DNA of 23,970 bases from Ceratorhiza oryzae-sativae (Eukaryota > Basidiomycota > Agaricomycetes > Cantharellales > Ceratobasidiaceae): assembly GCA_030998015.1 (NCBI GenBank), contig JARWMV010000191.1, positions 1 to 23,970 on the forward strand, read 5' to 3'. Shown here piece after piece: positions 16,009-23,970 of this stretch (its first letter is position 1; every line of letters begins with the position of its first letter). A program made the translations under genes and the position numbers. The notes under the pieces are model-generated. The model did no database searches, was not told the origin of the DNA, and worked only from the letters and a program-made list of their open reading frames with translations.

Positions 16009-16449
16009 GGAGATGCCGCTATAGAGTAACGGGGGAAAGGGGGTGAGATCCAGAAGAACTTAACCTAGTAAGTTTTATATGTCTTTAGTGCACGGAACTA
16101 CGAGCTTGAATCGAGCCGCTCGGTAATATTAGAAAACGCCTGTGTCATCGTGGAATACGCCCCTGGACCCTGACTGCGAAAAAAATTCGCGGGCTTGATA
16201 AAGTTAGTTGTTTATCTTTAACACTCGCTCTTCTATACCAGCAACCAGCTAACAACTTCTTTTTTTTGTTAAAGACAAAGTTGTTAGGACTGTGCGGTGG
16301 TGGGTGTTGAACCTAAGGGAAACCGTGGAGACATACAGGGAAAAGGAAGTAACCTGTTAATGTTCTAGATGCCTTCCTACTGACCCCCAAACATGTGCAG
16401 CTACGCTGCATTGTTTGGTGGGCAGCAACCCCCCGATATTGTAATGCCC
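16009..16449. other. Unassigned, possibly structured RNA
   Basis: About 16010-16380 is not hairpin-repeat sequence and has no protein frame. It has several possible stems, for example CACGGAACTACGAGCTTGAA / GAGCCGCTCGG and a pair of AAGTTAGTTG / CAACTTC-type strands near 16202 and 16250. I looked for RNase P RNA and rRNA hallmarks and did not find them. A family S hairpin follows at 16384-16422. Confidence 0.3.
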
Positions 16450-16617
16450 GCCGGCGTTAGAGGGAATCCTAAAGATTCCCTCGTAGAAAATGACGACCGT
16501 TCGTCATTTTCAGCCGGCGGCTAAATATCGATATTATGCCGCGCACTAGCAATCGCAAACGGTTGCGATTGCTCACGTTGGTTGGTGGGACAAGTCCCAC
16601 CAGCAACTAACGCGCGC
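16450..16617 (-). mobile_element. Element L copy 14 (168 bp)
   Basis: Nested inside the CCCCGATATTGTAATGCC / GGCAATGTCGGGG hairpin. Simple form, whereas copies 16 and 17 in the same host hairpin are 218 bp. Confidence 0.9.
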
Positions 16618-16951
16618 GGCAATGTCGGGGGTCACCCCCCAATGATTGCAATCATTGGGGGTCTACTTACCCCCAAACATGTGCAGCTACGCTGCATTGT
16701 TTGAGGGGCAGGTTAAAAGATGGCAACTTTATAAATTATATTATGTCGAATCCATGAAAACAAATATCTTATTGTCTATAAAAACTGCCCGAGGGCTGTT
16801 CAACACATCTATAAGCCCCAATTTTTGGGGTAGATCTTTTTCTTCTGAGTTACCTCAAAATGACCTTAATCAGGAGGCCCTTGCCACAGCAATAGATCAA
16901 GTGGACTCTGCAGCAGGAGAAGCTCAACTTACTCTTGCTGCAGAAATCAAA

Positions 16952-17198
16952 CCCCCGCTTAGGGTCATCCAGCATTGTATTTATATATAAATACATGCTG
17001 TTGACCCGAGGGGTTTGGTTATCGAGGCCGCGTTCGCGGCGAGGTATTGCGAGGTACCCTGGAACTTTCAGTTCCAGGGTACCTCGGAATCAGACGCCGC
17101 GCGCACGCCAGGGCCGCCTTGGCTTGATTATTGACCTTAAGGTCAATATGAGCCAAGCTTGCTTGGCTTAAGCCAGGGCGTTCGCAGGCGTGCACGGG
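16952..17198 (+). mobile_element. Element M copy 5 (247 bp), inside GIY-YIG HEG
   Basis: Flanked by TCAAA (16947-16951 and 17199-17203). Removing the element plus one repeat (252 bp) gives A-E-I-K-S-G-A-V-K in frame. It carries small substitutions relative to other copies (GGGTCATCC, GACCCGAGGGG). Confidence 0.93.
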
Positions 17199-17525
17199 TC
17201 AAAAGCGGGGCTGTAAAGGTATTTTCAGATTTAGTCAATCAGCAAAAAGAAATATCGGAATTCTTAAAAGGTCAAAGTGGTATTTACTGTTTTTTAAATA
17301 AAACGAATGGTAATTTTTACATCGGGAGTAGTGTTAATTTGCGAAGACGAATAGTGTGGGAGTATTACGCAAACAAAAATTCAGGTTCAAAAATGGTTAT
17401 TGTTAAAGCAATTGAGAAATACGGTTTTGAAAATTTTGAATTGTTGATTTTAGAGTTTTGTGATAAAAATGAACTAATATCCCGAGAAGATCACTTTATT
17501 CAGTTATACAATCCAACGTATAATG

Positions 17526-17733
17526 CCCCCGCTCTATCGGCTAAAATCTTAGGTGTAACCCAAGATTTCAGCCGCCCTGCCTAGAGAACTGCGCTTTAGC
17601 GCACGTCTTGGCAGGGGTAATAAAGCGGAGGGTCAACGACCCGTGGGCATTGTTAACGAGGCCGCGTTCGCGGCGAGCCGCGCGCACGCCAGGGCCGCCT
17701 TGGCAAGCCAAGGCGTTCGCAGGCGTGCACGGG
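17526..17733 (+). mobile_element. Element M-prime copy 3 (208 bp), inside GIY-YIG HEG
   Basis: Left flank TATAATG, right side followed by TCCC and L copy 15. Left flank and sequence match copy 4 after the cox1 intron ORF. Confidence 0.87.
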
Positions 17734-17737
17734 TCCC

Positions 17738-17905
17738 GCCGGCGTTAGAGGGAATCCTAAAGATTCCCTCGTAGAAAATGACGACCGTTCGTCATTTTCA
17801 GCCGGCGGCTAAATATCGATATTATGCCGCGCACTAGCAATCGCAAACGGTTGCGATTGCTCACGTTGGTTGGTGGGACAAGTCCCACCAGCAACTAACG
17901 CGCGC
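17738..17905 (-). mobile_element. Element L copy 15 (168 bp), inside GIY-YIG HEG
   Basis: Flanks GGGTCCC and GGAGGC. With M-prime copy 3 it separates the catalytic domain from NUMOD3. Confidence 0.9.
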
Positions 17906-18100
17906 GGAGGCAGGGAGCCTTTTGGGCTATAAACACAGCCAAGAATCTTTGAATAAAATGTCTGAAAGCCAAAGGGGTGTGAAACACTATTTTTATGGTA
18001 AAACCCATACCGAAGAAACACTAGCCAAAATGATTGAAGCTAATAAAAATAGCATAGCAGTGGAAGTACTAGATTTGGTCACTCAAACTACCACAGTTGA

Positions 18101-18210
18101 CCCCCCAAACTAATGCAGCTACGCTGCATTGTTTGGGGGGGTGATAGCCCCCCAATACGCTGGCCCGTAGGGCGTGCCTTACAGGCTTGGTAACGCATTG
18201 GGGGGCTATT
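18101..18210 (+). repeat. S-type composite insertion with target duplication
   Basis: A family S hairpin (18101-18141) followed by a CCCCCCAATACGC...GCGTTACC/ATTGGGGGG hairpin. Flanks are CAGTTGA on the left and TATTGA on the right. Removing it and one TTGA gives T-T-T-V-E-P-S-I in the HEG frame. Confidence 0.8.
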
Positions 18211-18336
18211 GAACCTTCCATTAAAGAAGCCGCCAGAAAATTTGGGCTAAACGCTACAACAATCCAAAACAGGGTAAAAAAAAATGACCAAACCCCAATT
18301 AATTGCCGGTTCGTTATAACAGTTAAACAACCATAA

Positions 18337-19017
18337 CCCCGCTAATCGATACCCCTGCCAAGACGTGCGCTAAAGCGCAGTTCTCTAGGCAGGGTGTAGA
18401 TTTGCCTTCGCAAATCATCGATTAGTGGAGCCCTCCGCGCTTAGGCCGCCCTGCGGGCGATCAAAGAGCGCGGAGGGAATACTTAATCCCCTTTATTCCG
18501 TTTTTGTGCCGAAGGGATTTTATGGGCGGTAAGTCCTTACCTCGCAAATGGTACCTTTGCGCGGCACGTCTTCCCGACGTCCTCCCGCCGTCTTCCCTAC
18601 GTCTACATGCGTCTAGAATACCTCACAAATTACTGCAGCTGCCTCGTAGGATTTTGGACTCTGATTCCGAGGTAGCCTGGAACCTCTGGGGTCCAGGCTA
18701 CCTCGCAATACCTTGTGCTGGTCTGTCTCCATGCAAGATTTATAAAATCTTGCTGGACCTTAGACCAGCATCAGTCCCAATTCACGATAAGTATTCACCC
18801 TCAAGCGTGAAGTTGTTGCACGTACGTGCAACAATTTCAGCTAGGGGACTTATCGTGGTTGGGAGGAGTCCGAAGAGGGCCCCCAGGAGTGCTGCCGTAC
18901 TCCCAAAAGGTTATTGGCTTTAAGTCCTTACACCATTTTGTTGTTTGATTTTAACCTCGACTGTGGGCGGCTTTAGCCGCCCACAGGCTCCGGGGGTATG
19001 AAAAGAGAAGCCACAAT
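18337..19017. other. Hairpin mosaic without recognised gene
   Basis: Begins with a CCCCGCTAATCGAT / ATCGATTAGTGG composite enclosing a family C hairpin (about 18338-18428), then family G (18431-18478). Next is unassigned sequence (18480-18625) and the second copy (about 18630-18905) of the segment at 14488. A GGGCGGCTTTAGCCGCCC hairpin lies near 18965-18982. A short AT-rich leader precedes the cox1-like ATG. Confidence 0.55.
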
Positions 19018-19050
19018 ATGACACGTTGGCTATTCTCAACAAATGCTAAA
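19018..19050 (+). pseudogene. Orphan cox1 N-terminus
   Basis: Eleven codons read [11 protein letters not shown], the start of cytochrome c oxidase subunit 1, then break into GC-rich repeat sequence. The real cox1 at 21668 encodes the same 11 residues but differs at several silent positions (ACA/ACT, CGT/CGA, TCA/TCG, AAT/AAC, GCT/GCA, AAA/AAA). So this is not a recent copy. It is followed by HEG3 and then the complete cox1 start, which suggests the original start was displaced by an element carrying its own. Confidence 0.8.
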
Positions 19051-19172
19051 GAACTTATCCGTCGCCGGTACTCGCCCTGCCTAGGCAACTGCGCTTTAGC
19101 GCACGTCTTGGCAGGGGTAAGAATGCAAAGCATTCTCGGCCGCACCGTCTGCCCCCCGATATTGTAATGCCC

Positions 19173-19390
19173 GCCGGCGTTAGAGGGAATCCTCAGATGA
19201 GGTAGCCTTGACCATGAGTCTCATGGTCCAGGCTACCTCCCATAAAGATTCCCTCGTAGAAAATGACGACCGTTCGTCATTTTCAGCCGGCGGCTAAATA
19301 TCGATATTATGCCGCGCACTAGCAATCGCAAACGGTTGCGATTGCTCACGTTGGTTGGTGGGACAAGTCCCACCAGCAACTAACGCGCGC
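19173..19390 (-). mobile_element. Element L copy 16 (218-bp form)
   Basis: In the CCCCGATATTGTAATGCC / GGCAATGTCGGGG host hairpin. Part of a roughly 340-bp segment (19069-19410) repeated at 20149-20495. Confidence 0.9.
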
Positions 19391-20257
19391 GGCAATGTCG
19401 GGGGTCGACGGTTTGTTTATACTCAGCCGATTGGATCGGGTACCGTGCTCCTTTTGTCTTTAGTGCCTGTAAAACCAGAATCTAGAATGACAAAATTGGA
19501 AAGAGAAAAATTTGTTCTTACTCCCCAGTTAGGAGAAATCCTTGTGGGGCTTTTATTAGGTGATCTAAGAGCTCGAAGGCCTAAACCTTCGGCAAATACT
19601 AGATTATTGTTTGCTCCCCCCGCGCTCTACTCGGTTGGCCTGTGGCCAACCGGCCAGTAGCGCGGGAGCTCCTCCCAATTCACGATAAGTATTCACCCTC
19701 AAGCGTGAAGTTGTTGCACGTACGTGCAACAATTTCAGCTAGGGGACTTATCGTGGTTGGGAGGATTCCTCGAGAGCAACGTGCCTTTGGCCGTGCTCGA
19801 GGGGAATCCTTGGGGAAAGTATAATACACCAAGATTACCTACTTCATCTGTACGATATATTTAAGGAATTTTGCCAGGCAGCTCCCAAAATAGTTACTCC
19901 AACGGCCTCCCAATGCGTTACCAAGCCTGTAAGGCACGCCCTACGGGCCAGCGTATTGGGAGTGCCATTACCCCGGGGCATCCACCCCCCAAATGAAGCA
20001 ATTACGGGGCCTCTAAAATAGCTTTGCTATTTTAAGTGGCCCCTAATTGCATCATTGGGGGTCTACGGGCATAGGATTCCTATGGAATCCTTCCATGCAA
20101 GATTTATAAAATCTTGCTGGACCGAAACCATTCGGGCGGCCCCAACGCAACGGTACTCGCCCTGCCTAGGCAACTGCGCTTTAGCGCACGTCTTGGCAGG
20201 GGTAAGAATGCAAAGCATTCTCGGCCGCACCGTCTGCCCCCCGATATTGTAATGCCC

Positions 20258-20475
20258 GCCGGCGTTAGAGGGAATCCTCAGATGAGGTAGCCTTGACCAT
20301 GAGTCTCATGGTCCAGGCTACCTCCCATAAAGATTCCCTCGTAGAAAATGACGACCGTTCGTCATTTTCAGCCGGCGGCTAAATATCGATATTATGCCGC
20401 GCACTAGCAATCGCAAACGGTTGCGATTGCTCACGTTGGTTGGTGGGACAAGTCCCACCAGCAACTAACGCGCGC
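20258..20475 (-). mobile_element. Element L copy 17 (218-bp form)
   Basis: Same host hairpin and same surrounding segment as copy 16, inside HEG3. Confidence 0.9.
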
Positions 20476-20504
20476 GGCAATGTCGGGGGTCACCGGTTAT
20501 ATAA

Positions 20505-20540
20505 CTTGAGGCGGAGCTGCGATCGTAGGCGGGCACGGGT
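20505..20540 (+). repeat. R36 element copy 4
   Basis: Same 36-bp core, directly before HEG3 piece 3. It reads in frame with FEARSLPCF. Confidence 0.85.
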
Positions 20541-20786
20541 AAGATTTGAAGCAAGATCTTTACCCTGCTTTAATTTTTATTATGATCTTTTTTATTTGGA
20601 TGGAAAAAAAGTTGTTCCGGCAAACATAGATGTCTTGCTAACTCCTTTGTCTTTAGCCTACTGGCTAGCTGATGATGGTTGTTTCCACATTAGAGATTCC
20701 GATATTTATATCTGCACTAATGGATTTACCTTTGAAGAAACAAATCTATTAATAAGTGTTCTTAACCGTCGACCCCCGACATTGCC

Positions 20787-20866
20787 GCGCGCGTTAGTTG
20801 CTGGTGGGACTTGTCCCACCAACCAACGTGAGCAATCGCAACCGTTTGCGATTGCTAGTGCGCGGC
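20787..20866 (+). mobile_element. Element L copy 18, truncated
   Basis: Keeps the GCGCGCGTTAG end and two hairpins. It stops at GTGCGCGGC, where it is joined to a CGGCGTCTGATTCC / GAGGTACCCTGGAAC composite (about 20866-20975). A nearly identical composite is at about 21396-21512. Confidence 0.88.
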
Positions 20867-21068
20867 CGGCGTCTGATTCCGAGGTACCCTGGAACTTAAA
20901 GTTCCAGGGTACCTCGCAATACCTCGCCGAGAATCGAATGATTTGCGAAGGCAAATCTACATCGATTCTCGAGGGAAATAAATTCAAACTAGAATGTTCT
21001 ATTATACTACAAAAAAATAAGTACATGATTAGAATTTCTAGAAAAAGCCTACCTGTTGTACAATCTCC

Positions 21069-21286
21069 GCGCGCGTTAGTTGCTGGTGGGACTTGTCCCA
21101 CCAACCAACGTGAGCAATCGCAACCGTTTGCGATTGCTAGTGCGCGGCATAATATCGATATTTAGCCGCCGGCTGAAAATGACGAACGGTCGTCATTTTC
21201 TACGAGGGAATCTTTATGGGAGGTAGCCTGGACCATGAGACTCATGGTCAAGGCTACCTCATCTGAGGATTCCCTCTAACGCCGGC
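21069..21286 (+). mobile_element. Element L copy 19 (218-bp form), inside HEG3
   Basis: Flanks CAATCTCC and GGGGATTT. After removal the HEG frame is still off by one, so an indel is present at or near this site. Confidence 0.9.
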
Positions 21287-21331
21287 GGGGATTTAATGCC
21301 ATCTATGATGATGTATAAATTAGGTCTTTAG

Positions 21332-22984
<1,653 letters not shown>

Positions 22985-22986
22985 TG

Positions 22987-23194
22987 CCCCCGCTCTATCG
23001 GCTAAAATCTTAGGTGTAACCCAAGATTTCAGCCGCCCTGCCTAGAGAACTGCGCTTTAGCGCACGTCTTGGCAGGGGTAATAAAGCGGAGGGTCAACGA
23101 CCCGTGGGCATTGTTAACGAGGCCGCGTTCGCGGCGAGCCGCGCGCACGCCAGGGCCGCCTTGGCAAGCCAAGGCGTTCGCAGGCGTGCACGGG
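22987..23194 (+). mobile_element. Element M-prime copy 4 (208 bp)
   Basis: Starts immediately after the HEG stop (left flank AATAATG) and ends GTGCACGGG before TCATAAATA. Very similar to copy 3, including the left TAATG. It lies in the intron between the ORF and the catalytic core. Confidence 0.87.
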
Positions 23195-23696
23195 TCATAA
23201 ATAAAATGAAACTTAATCCCCTTAGTGTGGTTTATTTCAAACATACAAACTGGGTTAAAAAATAGAATAATGTACTAATTAATTGCCGTGTATACCTGTG
23301 AAGGTGTACCTTATTACGTTACTATTTGCGGAAAATTCCTAAAGTCACCTATAAAATAATAAATTATTATTAAATTGACAAGAGTGAATATAAATTTTAT
23401 AAACCTAAATCTATTATGGAAGTCAGCTTTTAGCTTACTTTATGGCGTCTTTGTTTTACATAGCATATGCAAAAGTACGGCCAAAATTATAAAATAACAA
23501 TGGAAAATCCGCAGGAAACCAAATTATGATTTTATCGAAAAATTGGATTTGGGTCCTCAGAGACTAACCGTAACGCGGTCAAAGACCTGAAGTTATAGTC
23601 CTATCTTGTTTCAAAATAACATGTATGATTTTATATTAAACTACCCCAAATAAGGTGAATTTTAAATAAGTTTAGTTAAAATTAATAAAAAAGAAT
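23195..23696 (+). ncRNA. Group I intron core, cox1 intron 1
   Basis: All four core elements are clear: P at TTTGCGGAAAATTCCTAAAG (about 23325-23344), Q at AAATCCGCAGGAAACC (about 23505-23520), R at CCTCAGAGACTAAC (about 23555-23568) and S at AAGTTATAGTCC (about 23590-23602). R and S form P7. The intron ends just before the YLVPVQ exon. It is the best-preserved group I core in the window. Confidence 0.88.
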
Positions 23697-23729
23697 TACT
23701 TAGTTCCAGTACAAATCGGGGCACCGGAT
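23697..23729 (+). CDS. cox1: Cytochrome c oxidase subunit 1, exon 2 (11 codons)
   Basis: YLVPVQIGAPD continues exon 1 (GGFGN) exactly as in the COX1 family, where the next residues would be M/V-A-F-P-R. The frame then enters intron 2 (KFSSYLRLFN...). This gives a very small 33-bp exon. Exact ends are inferred from the family. Confidence 0.9.
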
Positions 23730-23870
23730 AAATTTAGTAGTTATCTAAGACTGTTTAACACTGTGTTGTCGTTTAGACGATTATTTAGTGTTGTGCAATC
23801 TCCTCAAAGATTGAGAGCTTATTTAGCAGGTCTTTGGGAGGGTGAAAATTGGCAACGCAAAATCAGCTAG
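23730..23870 (+). pseudogene. cox1 intron 2 LAGLIDADG ORF, start only
   Basis: 46 codons in frame with exon 2 (KFSSYLRLFNTVLSFRRLFS then QRLRAYLAGLWEGENWQRKI) end at TAG 23868-23870. AYLAGLWEGE is the first LAGLIDADG motif, but the expected G-D-G/H continuation is replaced by N-W-Q-R, followed by the stop. The rest (23871-23970) contains an AGCTGTCTGCGCCCAGACAGGT hairpin. The gene is either decayed or interrupted by an unrecognised insertion, and the window ends here. If TAG were sense, as in some chytrid mitochondria, the frame would meet another TAG four codons on. Confidence 0.7.
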
Positions 23871-23970
23871 ATTCTGTAGAATCGGTATTTTTGGGAGCTG
23901 TCTGCGCCCAGACAGGTCCATTGTTGGTTCTACATAACCTGGCTATCCCTTCCCGTCTCCATGTTATCTG

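Larger units (their letters stand above)
16754..18336 (+). pseudogene. GIY-YIG HEG with NUMOD3 and NUMOD1, split by insertions
   Basis: The host reading frame begins at about ATG 16754 (MKTNILLSIKTARGLFNTSI) and runs to LAAEIK (16951). It continues after M copy 5 as SGAVKVFSDLVNQQ ... GIYCFLNKTNGNFYIGSSVN then LRRRIVWEYY and ISREDHFIQLYNPTYN (17204-17525). This is the GIY-YIG catalytic domain, with GIY, YIG, the R of LRRR and the E of REDHF. After M-prime plus L it resumes as GSLLGYKHSQESLNKMSESQ ... FYGKTHTEETLAKM (about 17910-18055), a NUMOD3 repeat. It then reads VEVLDLVTQTTTV and, after an S-type insertion, EPSIKEAARKFGLNATTIQN to stop 18334-18336, a NUMOD1 helix-turn-helix. Domain order is normal for an intron nuclease. 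The host codons look well preserved, but three insertion clusters put the pieces in frames 2, 0 and 1. Confidence 0.85.
19487..21331 (+). pseudogene. LAGLIDADG HEG 3 in five pieces
   Basis: Five AT-rich pieces in family order: (1) about 19487-19620, MTKLEREKFVLTPQLGEILV then GLLLGDLRAR, the first LAGLIDADG motif; (2) about 19803-19885, IIHQDYLLHLYDIFKEFCQA; (3) about 20541-20766, FEARSLPCFNFYYDLFYLDG ... TPLSLAYWLADDGCFHIRDS, which includes the second motif WLADDGCF, then TNGFTFEETNLLISVLN; (4) about 20977-21068, NKFKLECSIILQKNKYMIRI then SRKSLPVVQSP; (5) 21287-21331, MPSMMMYKLGL and TAG. Together they cover a normal one-gene LAGLIDADG nuclease of a type common in fungal mitochondria. The breaks are composite hairpin blocks at 19621-19800, 19890-20540 (including L and R36) and 20767-20976, plus L copy 19. 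Frames differ between pieces. A 241-codon open frame at 20440-21165 merely runs through these repeats. Confidence 0.82.

Noticed and set aside
16080..16160. A GAGC...GAGCCGCTCGG stretch considered as group II intron domain V
   Set aside because: It lacks the AGC catalytic triad with the GNRA-capped 34-nt fold, and there is no reverse transcriptase ORF in the window.
16010..16380. Possible RNase P RNA or rRNA gene
   Set aside because: I could not find the AGAGGAAAGTC/ACAGAAA-type P4 strands or any conserved rRNA block such as the decoding-site or peptidyl-transferase sequences.
369..18141. GC-rich hairpins considered as transcription terminators
   Set aside because: They interrupt coding sequences and introns, have no T tract, and are clearly insertions.
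20440..21165. A 241-codon open frame
   Set aside because: It runs through L, R36, part of HEG3, a truncated L and a hairpin composite. Only the HEG3 parts are real coding sequence; the P-R-A-L-V-A-G-G-T stretches come from L.
466..21286. Regularly recurring identical repeats, considered as a CRISPR array
   Set aside because: Copies are 168-218 bp, dispersed over kilobases in both orientations, with no unique short spacers and no cas genes. The context is mitochondrial.

Overview
The window is mitochondrial DNA, most likely from a fungus, and the repeat load suggests an early-diverging (non-Dikarya) lineage. I see AT-rich genes for nad4L, nad5 and cox1, two mitochondrial-type tRNAs (Asp, Ser), group I intron cores with the P/Q/R/S elements, and many LAGLIDADG and GIY-YIG homing-endonuclease genes (HEGs). 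No rRNA gene was recognised. The AT-rich genes alternate with GC-rich hairpin sequence. The placement rests on the proteins and is inference; I cannot name the species.

Layout. 1-1420: hairpin mosaic, then a group I intron core leading into an internal nad5 exon (1420-1627). 1628-2340: a second group I core and an unrecognised ORF tail. 2343-4830: hairpins with two broken LAGLIDADG HEGs. 4830-7045: no recognised protein gene, but tRNA-Asp at 6261. 7046-12006: nad4L, a broken HEG with a group I core, a nad4L-like C-terminal tail, a second broken HEG containing a GIY-YIG fragment, a second nad4L-like tail, then nad5 exon 1. 12007-16750: nad5 intron 1 with a HEG relic, then a long hairpin mosaic with tRNA-Ser and a degenerate copy of it. 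16754-18336: a GIY-YIG/NUMOD HEG split by three insertion clusters. 19018-21331: an orphan cox1 N-terminus and a LAGLIDADG HEG in five pieces. 21668-23970: cox1 exon 1, intron 1 with an intact in-frame LAGLIDADG ORF, an 11-codon exon 2, and the start of intron 2.

The striking content is a set of non-coding, GC-rich, hairpin-built mobile elements. The element called L here is 168 bp (218 bp when it carries a nested 50-bp hairpin). It occurs 19 times in both orientations, and every full copy sits between CC and GG. Element M (about 202-247 bp) is flanked by 5-bp direct repeats (TCATA or TCAAA) at four of five sites. Removing M plus one repeat restores a HEG reading frame, and the paralogous HEG has the matching empty site. 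Smaller families (S, G, C and a 36-bp element R36) also land in HEGs. The two neighbouring HEGs between nad4L and nad5 hold reciprocal filled and empty sites, which is direct evidence of mobility.

A second theme is HEG-driven remodelling of host genes. The nad4L/nad5 junction has been expanded so that three alternative nad4L-like C-termini exist, each with its stop overlapping an ATG. A diverged cox1 N-terminus lies stranded 2.6 kb upstream of the real cox1. The nad5 exons appear in the wrong order within the window, implying a split gene or a partial duplicate.
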